From NCBI GenBank assembly GCA_965221345.1, contig CBDCSD010000001.1, forward strand, positions 2,046,001 through 2,110,000: 64,000 nucleotides of DNA, in the 5' to 3' direction. Of this stretch, positions 44,099-52,228 are shown one piece after another. The notes beneath the pieces are model-generated. The model worked only from the letters and a program-made list of their open reading frames with translations. It did not search any database and was not told the origin of the DNA. Origin of the DNA: Bin5 sp965221345 (GTDB lineage Bacteria; Chloroflexota; Anaerolineae; Caldilineales; Caldilineaceae). A program made the position numbers and the translations under genes. The stretch's first letter is position 1; each line of letters begins with the position of its first letter.

Positions 44099-45829
44099 AT
44101 GAAACGAGTACTGGCGCCGGAAGAGATTCCGGCTGAGGTAGTACAAATATCTCAGGAATGGCAGCGCAAACGGAGCTTTGATCCGGCTGCCCACCGTAAT
44201 GCGTTGTCCGCCATCTTCCGGGAGGTTCTTGCTGTGCAGGAATCTGAATGGGATGCCAGTCGCACCCTGCGTTCCATTCTAGCCCGATACCCCAAAGACG
44301 GCAAGGGATTCTATGCCAAGTCTGATTTGGTCGCGGGTTTTCGCCTTCTCATCGACGACGAAGAGCTCGATCCGGACCCGCTCTTGCTGGACCGAATCCG
44401 GATGAAGCCGGTGCGTACGTCCAGCGGAGTGGCGCCGGTGACTGTTCTGACCGCTCCAGCCGGCTGTCCGGGCCAGTGCATATTCTGCCCCGATGACTTG
44501 CGCATGCCCAAGAGCTACATCTACGACGAACCCGGCGCGCAGCGGGCCGAACGTGACGGCTTCGATCCCTTCAAACAGACGCTTGGCCGCATTGACGCTT
44601 TCGAAAGTATCGGCCACGACACCAGCAAAGTGGAACTGTTGATCCTGGGGGGCACCTGGAGCGCCTACGGCCAGGACTACCGCGAATGGTTCGTGCGCCG
44701 TTGCTTCGATGCCATGAATTCGTATCGAGACCCCGGATATGTAACGTCCTCCTCACTGGAGGAAGCGCAACAAAGCAACGTTTTGTCGGCGAACCGCAAC
44801 GTTGGCTTGGTCGTGGAGACGCGCCCGGACTGGATTACCCCCGACGAAATTCGGCACATGCGTCGCTTGGGCGTGACAAAGGTACAGATCGGCGTGCAGA
44901 GCCTGGACGACGAAGTTCTGGAACTCAACAAGCGCGGCCATACAGTTGCCGAAGTAAGGCGAGCACTTGGCCTCCTGCGTACGGCCGGGTTCAAACTGCA
45001 TCTGCACTGGATGCCCAATCTCTACGGGGCCACGCTGGATTCGGATCGAGTCTCGTTTCGCCGATTCTATGATGATCCTGCAATCCGACCGGACGAACTC
45101 AAGATCTACCCATGCTCCTTGATCGCCGGCACCGAACTTTACCAGAAGTGGCTGGCCGGTGACTATTATCCCTATTCGGAACCCGAATTGGTAGCTCTGC
45201 TGGCGGATATCAAGCCGACGGTACCTCCTTACACCCGCATTAACCGGCTGTTCCGCGACATCCCTGCACATCACATCGAGGCCGGTGTGAAGACGAGTAA
45301 CCTGCGCGAGGTCGTTCAGAAAGAGTTGACGCGCCGCGGCGAACGCTGCGGCTGCATCCGTTGCCGCGAAGTGCGCCGCCAGCAAGTGAGCGAAGAGGCG
45401 CTGCGGTTGACCGTCTCAACCTATACAACCGATTTGACGGTTGAGCACTTTTTGCAGTTTGTCGTTGTAGAGGAAGGGGAACGCGACTCGCACGCTGCTA
45501 ACCAAAAACGGGCCCCGCTCGCCGGCTTTCTGAGGTTGAGTTTGCCCAAGACTCCGACGGCTGGGAGTCGGGCGTTCCTGGAAGAAATACGCGGCAATGC
45601 GATGATTCGCGAGGTGCATGTGTACGGACCGGCCCTCGCCATCGGACGCTCTGAAACGGGCGCGGCCCAACACGTAGGCGTCGGCACACGACTGCTGTCA
45701 GAAGCCCGCCGTCTCAGCCGCGCAGCCGGCTTCGATCGCATCAGTGTCATCGCCGCCACCGGCACCCAAGCCTACTACGCGGCGCGCGGCTTTGAGCCGG
45801 GTGACCTCTACATGACCGGCCCTACTTGA
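44099..45829 (+). CDS. elp3: Elp3 family tRNA wobble-uridine modification enzyme (radical SAM + GNAT)
   Basis: Elp3 adds a carboxymethyl group to C5 of uridine-34 in tRNA, using SAM chemistry and acetyl-CoA. The 576-aa protein has the bacterial/archaeal layout: an N-terminal RNA-binding part, the radical SAM core with Cys123, Cys127 and Cys130 in GCPGQCIFC, and the zinc-like motif ERCGCIRCREVRRQ. A GNAT domain ends it, with HVGVGTRLLSEARRL and YYAARGFEPGDLYM. The cluster spacing is C-x3-C-x2-C, shorter than the eukaryotic C-x9-C-x2-C. Bacterial Elp3 is rare but well known in Chloroflexota (Dehalococcoides). The frame is open upstream, but ATG 44099 is the natural start. It is divergent from a methyltransferase gene. 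Confidence 0.93.
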   Translation: MKRVLAPEEIPAEVVQISQEWQRKRSFDPAAHRNALSAIFREVLAVQESEWDASRTLRSILARYPKDGKGFYAKSDLVAGFRLLIDDEELDPDPLLLDRIRMKPVRTSSGVAPVTVLTAPAGCPGQCIFCPDDLRMPKSYIYDEPGAQRAERDGFDPFKQTLGRIDAFESIGHDTSKVELLILGGTWSAYGQDYREWFVRRCFDAMNSYRDPGYVTSSSLEEAQQSNVLSANRNVGLVVETRPDWITPDEIRHMRRLGVTKVQIGVQSLDDEVLELNKRGHTVAEVRRALGLLRTAGFKLHLHWMPNLYGATLDSDRVSFRRFYDDPAIRPDELKIYPCSLIAGTELYQKWLAGDYYPYSEPELVALLADIKPTVPPYTRINRLFRDIPAHHIEAGVKTSNLREVVQKELTRRGERCGCIRCREVRRQQVSEEALRLTVSTYTTDLTVEHFLQFVVVEEGERDSHAANQKRAPLAGFLRLSLPKTPTAGSRAFLEEIRGNAMIREVHVYGPALAIGRSETGAAQHVGVGTRLLSEARRLSRAAGFDRISVIAATGTQAYYAARGFEPGDLYMTGPT

Positions 45830-46035
45830 TACAACTTGGAAGTGCAGGGACCACCTTGTCAGCGCACCGTGAGATGGGAAGAGGCGCGTGGCAGTTGGAA
45901 TTCTCGCCCTTGAGGATTGTGCCGCCGCCCGGCAGAACGGGACACATTCAGAGCCAGAAGGAGCGCTTCCTGTCCTTCGCTCCCCAAGACTGAATCCAGT
46001 TGAATTGGTAAGTCGCCCGTACCCGTACAATGCAA

Positions 46036-46072
46036 AAGGAGGCGCGGCAGTGTAGTGCCGCGCCTCCCCTTT
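46036..46072. terminator. Bidirectional terminator between elp3 and a lipoprotein gene
   Basis: GGAGGCGCGGCA (46038-46049) pairs perfectly with TGCCGCGCCTCC (46056-46067) around a six-base loop. The plus side is followed by CCTTT and the minus side by TTTTG. A second, weaker hairpin with arms CTGAGC (46099-46104) and GCTCAG (46125-46130) lies closer to the lipoprotein stop. Nothing else is visible in the 313-base convergent gap. Confidence 0.88.
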
Positions 46073-46142
46073 GGTTCAGCGCAATATCAAGCAAAGTACT
46101 GAGCAGCGCCACAGTGGCGGCACCGCTCAGGCTGCTTTTGAT

Positions 46143-47108
46143 TTAGAAATGCAGGGTCAGGTCGAATTCCGTCGCCTGGACCAGCGGCAGAATCTGGTTG
46201 ATCATGGGCAACATTGATCCCATTCCCGGCATTGCCATATCCAACAAGGGAATCGTGGTGACCAATTCAACCAGATTGCTGGCTTTACCGTCGGACCAGT
46301 CCAGGGTCGGCAACGCTTTTCCATCAATGGAAATCGTGATACCGTCAACATTGGTGCTGATGCCCAACTGGGAAATCCCCAACATCCTGGCCATACCGAG
46401 TTGGCCCAATGTCATCGCCAGAGGGGCAAGAGCATAGTCGGTCATCATATTAATCTCTGCGATGGACAGATCACCTATGAGGACGTCGCCATTGGCTTCG
46501 TAGAAAATAGGCAGATTGATGCGCGGCGGCGTGCCTACGGCGGCCAGGAACTCTTCCTGCGCAGCCTTGGCAGCCATCGCTGCGCTGCTGTCACCTTCAA
46601 TGTACAGCGGAATCTCTTCCATTCCTGGCGCAACCGGGAAGCGGGCAATCACGCCAATCCCGAGTTGGTCGACAAGCGCAAAAAGCAGGTCCGCCATCGG
46701 TAAGACCATGCCAAAGGTGCTTAGGGCTCCAGGCAAGGCCGACAACGAATCGCCCTTGTAGCTGATAGACGGAATACTGCGGCCATTGACCAGAAGCAGC
46801 AAACCATCAGGCGTGTTGCTCACCTGGATGTGCTGGATGTTGCTGGCCTCCATCAGGAAAACCATCTCGGGTGGGACGGGCAAATCCAGCGGCACGCCAA
46901 GCGCGTCTACCAGACCGGACAGGGCAGCGTTCTTAATCATAGGCGTCCCGTCCATGCCAAAGTCAATTACGAGCGCGGGCAGATCAATGACCAACTGGTC
47001 TGCATCTCCAGCGACACTGCCTTGACCGGCGCGAGGTGCACAGCCCGATAAAGCAAGAACTGCAATGAGCGTAATGGCGGCCCAAAACGTCACACGTCGA
47101 TTGAGCAT
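46143..47108 (-). CDS. Lipoprotein of unknown function
   Basis: The 321-aa protein begins with a signal peptide ending VLALSGC (Cys at residue 23), so it should be lipid-anchored outside the membrane. I do not recognise a family. It has very few charged residues after residue 120 and many Leu, Met and Gly: GISQLGISTNVDGITISIDG and LPTLDWSDG suggest beta-rich repeats. The section PPRINLPIFYEANGDVLIGD (ending near residue 220) may be a domain core. It is a single gene with its own upstream AT-rich region and ends at the bidirectional terminator. The ATG at 47108 follows AGGAGG on the minus strand (TTAGGAGGTATGAA before it). Confidence 0.75.
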   Translation of the reverse strand: MLNRRVTFWAAITLIAVLALSGCAPRAGQGSVAGDADQLVIDLPALVIDFGMDGTPMIKNAALSGLVDALGVPLDLPVPPEMVFLMEASNIQHIQVSNTPDGLLLLVNGRSIPSISYKGDSLSALPGALSTFGMVLPMADLLFALVDQLGIGVIARFPVAPGMEEIPLYIEGDSSAAMAAKAAQEEFLAAVGTPPRINLPIFYEANGDVLIGDLSIAEINMMTDYALAPLAMTLGQLGMARMLGISQLGISTNVDGITISIDGKALPTLDWSDGKASNLVELVTTIPLLDMAMPGMGSMLPMINQILPLVQATEFDLTLHF

Positions 47109-47657
47109 TTCATACCTCCTAATGGCGGTCTAGGTAAAAGGGTGATGATTGATTACAGCAAGAGCACGGAAAACACGGCTGATTATGATAAATCCCGGAA
47201 TGCTGGTTCTTCCGGAAAGTATACCATCCATTGTAAACCGAAACAAAGCTCCAGAAAAGCCGGCTAGTGGGGAATCTCCCTGCTTGCGTTCCAAATAATA
47301 AAGGAACTACGCGTATTTTGCAAACTCCCCAATCCACAGACGAATTATACGCGTGAAATGTTTGCTCCGAACTCAATTCTATATGATGCGTGGCAGATCG
47401 TCAACCTTTTATTGAGTGGATTCAGGGCAGTGAAACTCTGATCCGCGGGCGATCAAAATACGATACGTCTGCGAATCTACATTCACATGGATGGCGCCTG
47501 GGGCCGCCATATTTACAAGCGCATGGCCATGAGTTGCCAAGAACTCCAAGATGTGAGATGGCCCTGAAAGAGGCCGAGTTCGGCGTTGGCGAGGCGATTC
47601 TGGAGCACACTCGCAAGCTACCGCCATGGCATCACCATGAGATTTGCCCGGATGCCT
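47109..47657. other. 549-base gap without a clear gene
   Basis: This is the longest gene-free stretch. The part near 47109-47390 is AT-richer than its surroundings and should hold the lipoprotein promoter on the minus strand. From 47430 to 47650, two plus-strand frames give short plausible pieces, HMDGAWGRHIYKRMAMS and then EAEFGVGEAILEHTRKLPPW, that would need a frameshift to join. This looks like a decayed gene or chance; I see no insertion-sequence ends or known family. Confidence 0.35.
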
Positions 47658-48326
47658 TCAGTTCATGTCGAATTCAATGAATTCACCGGTTACGGTAAAG
47701 ATTATCCGCTCGCAGATATTGGTGACCCGGTCGGCTGCCCGCTCGAGGTTGTGGGCGGCCCAGAGCAGGTAATTCGAGCGGTCAATCAGCGTCGGGTCCT
47801 CAAGAATCATTGCGATCAGGTCACGGTGGACCCGATTGTATAGTGCGTCAACCTCATCGTCTCTCAATGGAATTGTCCGAGCGGCTTCCAAATCCTGGTT
47901 CAGAAAGGCATCAAGCGCCTGATGAAGCATCTCCGTAGCGATTTCGCACATACGGGGTATATCAACCAAAGGTTTGATCAGCGCCTCGGGCCCGATCAGC
48001 AAAATAATTCGGCCGATGCCCTTGGCGTAATCGCCAATCCGCTCCAATTCTGTGCTGATCTCTAGCACCGCGGCAATCAACCGCAGGTTACCGGCCATCG
48101 GCTGCTGGGTTGCAATCAGTCGCAGACAGTCAGCCTCGATTTCGAAGCGTTTCTTGTTGATGATTTCATCTTCTTTGATCAAGCGCCTGGCCGTCTCCAA
48201 ATCCCTGTGGCGTAAAGCCTCGACAGACTCCTTCAATGCCTGTGTCACCATACTGCCGAGCATCAACGTATCGGTCTGGAGTTTTTCCAGCTCGCGGGCA
48301 AATGAAGTGCGCAGGAGTTGTCCCAT
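47658..48326 (-). CDS. phoU: Phosphate transport system regulator PhoU
   Basis: PhoU joins the Pst transporter and the PhoR kinase and keeps the Pho regulon off when phosphate is plentiful. The 222-aa protein consists of two three-helix repeats. Each shows the PhoU metal-binding pattern: REDLETARRLIKEDEIINKK-like acidic helix ends and RIGDYAKGIGRI in the first, RAADRVTNICERIIF in the second. It is the last gene of the pst operon, 26 bases after arsC. The ATG at 48326 is preceded by GGAGGCAA. Only one phoU is present in the window. Confidence 0.95.
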   Translation of the reverse strand: MGQLLRTSFARELEKLQTDTLMLGSMVTQALKESVEALRHRDLETARRLIKEDEIINKKRFEIEADCLRLIATQQPMAGNLRLIAAVLEISTELERIGDYAKGIGRIILLIGPEALIKPLVDIPRMCEIATEMLHQALDAFLNQDLEAARTIPLRDDEVDALYNRVHRDLIAMILEDPTLIDRSNYLLWAAHNLERAADRVTNICERIIFTVTGEFIEFDMN

Positions 48327-48352
48327 CGATTGCCTCCTCTCTTTCCGAAGGG

Positions 48353-48772
48353 TTATCGCCTCCGAAGGTAGGCGAGCAGCTTGTCACGCATCTGATCCCG
48401 TACCTGCCGACAGGCTGTCATTCTTTCTGAATCGCTGCCAATCACCTTTGTTGGATCTTCGAACGACATGTGAGTGACTTCGCCGTCCCCTAGCCAGACA
48501 GGACAGTTCCTGGCCGCATTGTCGCAAACTGTTATTACAAGGTCCGGTTCCAGATCGCGATAGACATCTATCGACTCGGTTACGCCCCCGCCAATGTCGA
48601 CGTCCAGTTCCGCCATCGCCCGAATAGCGAGAGGATGTACCATGCCTGAAGGTGCTGTGCCGGCTGAAAATGCCTGCCAATCTTCGCCCAGATAGAAATT
48701 TACCAGCCCCTCGGCCATTTGACTGCGGCAAGAGTTGCCCGTGCATAAAATGAGAACGCGCTGTCTATCCAT
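48353..48772 (-). CDS. arsC: Arsenate reductase, thioredoxin-coupled ArsC type
   Basis: This ArsC reduces arsenate to arsenite with a thiol cascade and belongs to the low-molecular-weight phosphatase fold. The P loop is CTGNSCRSQMAEG (Cys10 to Arg16). Redox cysteines Cys83 and Cys90 sit in CDNAARNCPVW, matching the staphylococcal pI258 ArsC order. At 139 aa it is slightly longer than that protein. The gene sits between pstB and phoU in the phosphate operon, so it will be made under phosphate starvation, when Pst can also bring in arsenate. I chose ATG 48772; ATG 48790 is possible. No arsB or acr3 exporter is present here. Confidence 0.92.
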   Translation of the reverse strand: MDRQRVLILCTGNSCRSQMAEGLVNFYLGEDWQAFSAGTAPSGMVHPLAIRAMAELDVDIGGGVTESIDVYRDLEPDLVITVCDNAARNCPVWLGDGEVTHMSFEDPTKVIGSDSERMTACRQVRDQMRDKLLAYLRRR

Positions 48773-48803
48773 ACCAACCCCCGTCTCCATGACATACCGG
48801 CGG

Positions 48804-49637
48804 TTAACCGAACCGGCCGGTAATGTAGTCCTCAGTGCTCTTCTGACTGGGATTGGTAAAAATCTTTTCCGTATCGTCAAACTCGATCAGATTTCCGGAA
48901 CGGCGATCGTCCACGCTGAAGAATGCAGTGTAGTCGGAAATCCGTGCCGCCTGCTGCATGTTATGCGTGACAACGATAATCGTGTATTTCTCAGACAGTT
49001 CCTTCATCAGGTCTTCAATACGCAGGGTGGCGATCGGGTCCAGAGCGGAAGCCGGTTCGTCCATCAGAATAATTTCCGGCTCCACCGCGATGGCCCTGGC
49101 GATGCACAGCCGCTGTTGCTGTCCTCCTGAGAGGCCAAGAGCGCTCTGTTGCAATTTGTCCTTAACTTCATCCCACAGAACGGCAGATCGCAGGGCCCTT
49201 TCTACCATCTCGTCCATGTCGCCGCGAAAGCCATTTATGCGCGTGCCCCATGCGACGTTCTCGTAGATCGTCTTTGGAAAAGGATTCGGCTTCTGAAACA
49301 CCATTCCGATGCGGCGCCGAACTTCCACTGGATCTACGCTGTCATCGTAAATGTTCTGACCCTGGAACAGTACTTCACCTTCGATTCGTGCGCTGTTGAT
49401 CAAATCGTTCATCCGGTTAAAGCAACGGAGAACTGTGCTTTTGCCGCATCCGGAAGGCCCGATTATCGCTGTGATCTTGTTCGTCGGCACCTTCATATGC
49501 ACATCACGCACCGCGCAGAAGTCGCCATAATAGACGTACATTGCCCCAGCTTCGATTGCAGACCTGCCCGACCCATTCGGAGAAGGCTTGCTTGTCTCCG
49601 AATGGGCCTGCGAAGGGCGTTCAATAGCTATTGACAT
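48804..49637 (-). CDS. pstB: Phosphate ABC transporter ATP-binding protein PstB
   Basis: PstB is the ATPase of the high-affinity phosphate importer. The 277-aa protein has Walker A (GPSGCGKST), the PstB-specific VLRCFNRMNDLINSARIEGE, the signature LSGGQQQRLCIARAI and Walker B (IILMDEPASALDP). Its start has an extra Ser/Pro-rich head of about 25 residues before the usual YYGDFCAVRDV. The gene lies 16 bases after pstA on the same strand. The ATG at 49637 has a weak GAGGAGT-like site upstream. It is followed by arsC and phoU. Confidence 0.97.
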   Translation of the reverse strand: MSIAIERPSQAHSETSKPSPNGSGRSAIEAGAMYVYYGDFCAVRDVHMKVPTNKITAIIGPSGCGKSTVLRCFNRMNDLINSARIEGEVLFQGQNIYDDSVDPVEVRRRIGMVFQKPNPFPKTIYENVAWGTRINGFRGDMDEMVERALRSAVLWDEVKDKLQQSALGLSGGQQQRLCIARAIAVEPEIILMDEPASALDPIATLRIEDLMKELSEKYTIIVVTHNMQQAARISDYTAFFSVDDRRSGNLIEFDDTEKIFTNPSQKSTEDYITGRFG

Positions 49638-49653
49638 GGTCAGGGATACTCCT

Positions 49654-50949
49654 CTAGGCGTTGGCCTGATTGCGATTGAAATGATTTCGCAATAGCACCG
49701 CGGAGGCGTTCAGGGACAGCAGAAGAATAAGAAGGACCAGAATCGCAGCGGCGGCCAGATTCCGAAATTCATCCTGCGGCCGGGAGGTCCACTGGTAAAT
49801 CTGTATCGGTAGTACTGTAAATTTTGAAAACGGGCCGCTGGGATCCAGAGCGATAAAGGTTGAGGCGCCCACTACTACAAGCGGTGCTGTCTCACCAATC
49901 GCCCGACTGACAGCGAGAATTGTTCCCGTCAATACACCGGGCATGGCGCTCGGCAAGACGTGATGCCAGATTACCTGCCAGTGGGTCGCGCCCAAACCGA
50001 AGCCGGCCTGCCGCAACGAATTGGGCACGGCGCGTACCGCTTCCTGACCGTTGATGATGATTAGCGGCAGAATCAGGAGGCCAAGAGTCAGACTGGCCGA
50101 AATGATTGTGCGGCCGTTGGCAGTGGACTGGTCGCCCACGCCCAGAAACGCTCCGCTAGTGAACACCTCTAAGACCCGCACAAAGATGGCCAGCCCCAAC
50201 ATGCCGTAGATGATCGACGGCACGCCAGCCAGATTATTGATATTGGTCTGGATCAGTCGGTTGAGGAAGCGCTCTTTGTGCGCGTATTCCTCCAGATAGA
50301 TGGCGGCCCCCACTCCAATCGGGAAGGAAAACAGGATGGTAATGGCAACTACCCATAGAGAGCCGAAAATCGCGGTGCGAACGCCGGCCCGCAATGGTTC
50401 GCTCGACTGCGAATTGCTGATGAAACTGGTCGTAAGCCAACTGCGGAAATATACTTCGGAACCAGGAAACCTCTCTTCAGCCTCGGAAAAAACGCTTCCA
50501 CGGGCGAAAATGGAGTCTAACAGCCCCCAGGTTGCCTGTACTTGCGGCTCGACCACCCGTTCCAAAATCAACTCGTGGACATCTTCGCGGCTGCGCTCGG
50601 CAAAAGGCATGTCGTTCTCATAACGCCGCATAAGTCCCCTGGAAATGTTGGCCTCCAGGACCTCCACAAGTGTTGCTTTGGGGAGCTTGTTCAGTGGCGC
50701 CCCATCCACGGCCAGCTCAGCAGGATCGATGTTATTGACAATAGCGACGTAGCCAAAAGACCTGTTGAGAATGTTAAAAAGCAACGCGCTCAGTGCGATG
50801 ATGCCGAAGAGCATGGCGACCTGAAAGATTACCGCCCAAGTTCGTCCCCGGCGCTGCCGCGCCAGCACCCGCTCATGGTAGGCCGGGCCCGAGGGCATCA
50901 GCCCGCCGGTCGGTTGGGATGTGGTCTCCTGTTGGTGGAGCGCCATCAT
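49654..50949 (-). CDS. pstA: Phosphate ABC transporter permease PstA with long external loop
   Basis: PstA is one of two phosphate channel permeases. This one is 431 aa against the usual 280-300. After the first membrane helix (VAMLFGIIALSALLFNIL) there is an insert of about 140 hydrophilic residues, roughly 65-205, including KATLVEVLEANISRG and SREDVHELILERVV. The normal permease core follows, with the EAA-like cytoplasmic loop near SLRQAGFGLGATHWQVIWHH (ending near residue 335). The ATG overlaps the PstC stop (ATGA), so the two are coupled. The insert would lie outside the membrane, where PstS docks. Confidence 0.94.
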   Translation of the reverse strand: MMALHQQETTSQPTGGLMPSGPAYHERVLARQRRGRTWAVIFQVAMLFGIIALSALLFNILNRSFGYVAIVNNIDPAELAVDGAPLNKLPKATLVEVLEANISRGLMRRYENDMPFAERSREDVHELILERVVEPQVQATWGLLDSIFARGSVFSEAEERFPGSEVYFRSWLTTSFISNSQSSEPLRAGVRTAIFGSLWVVAITILFSFPIGVGAAIYLEEYAHKERFLNRLIQTNINNLAGVPSIIYGMLGLAIFVRVLEVFTSGAFLGVGDQSTANGRTIISASLTLGLLILPLIIINGQEAVRAVPNSLRQAGFGLGATHWQVIWHHVLPSAMPGVLTGTILAVSRAIGETAPLVVVGASTFIALDPSGPFSKFTVLPIQIYQWTSRPQDEFRNLAAAAILVLLILLLSLNASAVLLRNHFNRNQANA

Positions 50950-51959
50950 TCATACTCCTCGCGGAAGCGGCGTACAATCCATTGGCTCAAAACATTGAGA
51001 CTTAATGTCAACAGGAAAAGTAACATGCCGATGGCGAAGATGCTGTCGTAGTCGATTGAATCGTAACTCAGGTCGCCGCCGCTGATACGTACGATGTGTC
51101 CGGTCATGGTCTCGGCCGCGCGGAAGGGTGAGAATGTAAAGTTGGGCCCGGCGCCGGCGGCGATTGCCACGATCATCGTCTCCCCGATCGCCCGCGATAT
51201 GGCCACGATAAAGGCCGCCGCGACGCCGGAAAGGGCCGCCGGCAAAACGATTCGTACAGCAGTTTCCAACCTTGTCGCACCCAAACCATACGAGGCTTGC
51301 CGCAGCGAATTTGGAACCGCGTTCAGTGCATCCTCGCTCATCGAACTGACTAAAGGTATAACCAGAATGCCAATGACGATGCCAGCGGAGGCGGTGTTGT
51401 AAATCTCAACGAGGTCGCGTCCAAGAATGCCGCGCAGCAGGGGCGTCATGAATGTCAACGCAAAGTAGCCGTATACGACGGTGGGAATGCCCGCCAGCAC
51501 CTCGAGAATTGGCTTCAAAATCTTGCGGATTCCCTGACCGGCATACTCACTGAGGTATATGGCAATGCACAGCCCCAGAGGCAGAGCCACTGCCATTGCA
51601 ATCACGCTGGCCATTAGAGTGGCAGTGACCAGGGGCCAAATGCCGAAGCGGCCGATGGCCGGTTGCCACTCTGTCCCGCCGAAAAATTTCAGCAGATTCA
51701 CTTCCTCGCTGGCGAAGAACAACAGTGATTCCCGGCCCAGAACAATGACGATGCCAACAGTTGTCAGAATCGATATCGCACCGCACAGGAACAGGAATCC
51801 CTGGATGAACGATTCGGCGACCCGCGGCTTGCGCCTCAGATCATGCTGTGGCCCGCCACCAATCGCGTCAGCATCGTCCCGGCTTTCAGCGCCGGCCATT
51901 GGCCTTCGCATTGACTCTGCTGAAATGGCAGCTTGCGCACCTGGCGCCGATCGTGTCAT
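50946..51959 (-). CDS. pstC: Phosphate ABC transporter permease PstC
   Basis: PstC pairs with PstA to form the phosphate channel. The 337-aa protein has a 40-residue polar head, then six hydrophobic segments starting with FLFLCGAISILTTVGIVIVL. Characteristic sequences are FFGGTEWQPAIGRFGIWPL, GIPTVVYGYFALTFMTPLL and the cytoplasmic coupling loop LRQASYGLGATRLETAVRI, typical of PstC. The stop overlaps the pstA start. Between it and pstS (51960-52228) are two inverted repeats that may separate the amounts of PstS from the membrane parts. Confidence 0.96.
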   Translation of the reverse strand: MTRSAPGAQAAISAESMRRPMAGAESRDDADAIGGGPQHDLRRKPRVAESFIQGFLFLCGAISILTTVGIVIVLGRESLLFFASEEVNLLKFFGGTEWQPAIGRFGIWPLVTATLMASVIAMAVALPLGLCIAIYLSEYAGQGIRKILKPILEVLAGIPTVVYGYFALTFMTPLLRGILGRDLVEIYNTASAGIVIGILVIPLVSSMSEDALNAVPNSLRQASYGLGATRLETAVRIVLPAALSGVAAAFIVAISRAIGETMIVAIAAGAGPNFTFSPFRAAETMTGHIVRISGGDLSYDSIDYDSIFAIGMLLFLLTLSLNVLSQWIVRRFREEYE

Positions 51960-51993
51960 GATTTCTCCCGGTTCTCAAGAGGTTGGCGTTGGC

Positions 51994-52044
51994 AGCCGGC
52001 AACAGCCTGCCTGCGGACCTGGCTAGCCCGACAGGCTGCCGGCT
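51994..52044. repeat. Inverted repeat between pstS and pstC
   Basis: AGCCGGC, a two-base bulge and CAGCCTG (51994-52009) pair with CAGGCTGCCGGCT (52032-52044), giving a stem of about 13 pairs. The plus side ends with CCTTTT, the minus side with no T run. As RNA it lies between pstS and pstC and could slow transcription or protect the pstS mRNA end. Confidence 0.6.
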
Positions 52045-52147
52045 CCTTTTCAGCTACCCTGCCAGAGGCACGCTAATTCTCATTTTCATGCTTGCTAAAG
52101 GCACCCTCTGGGCGCCCCAATTCAACCTTACCTCTACAATGGGGAAA

Positions 52148-52179
52148 GTTGGGGAAAGGGTATTTCCCTATTCCCCAAC
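52148..52179. repeat. Inverted repeat just after pstS
   Basis: GTTGGGGAA (52148-52156) pairs perfectly with TTCCCCAAC (52171-52179), and GGG/CCC continue the stem inside around TATTT. On the minus strand it follows the pstS stop by about 50 bases and is followed by TTTCCCC, so it may be a weak terminator or mRNA-stability stem-loop. Confidence 0.6.
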
Positions 52180-52228
52180 TTCCAGTACTACCGGTCAAGA
52201 GTCCCCGATTTGACCGGGATTCTCCAAC

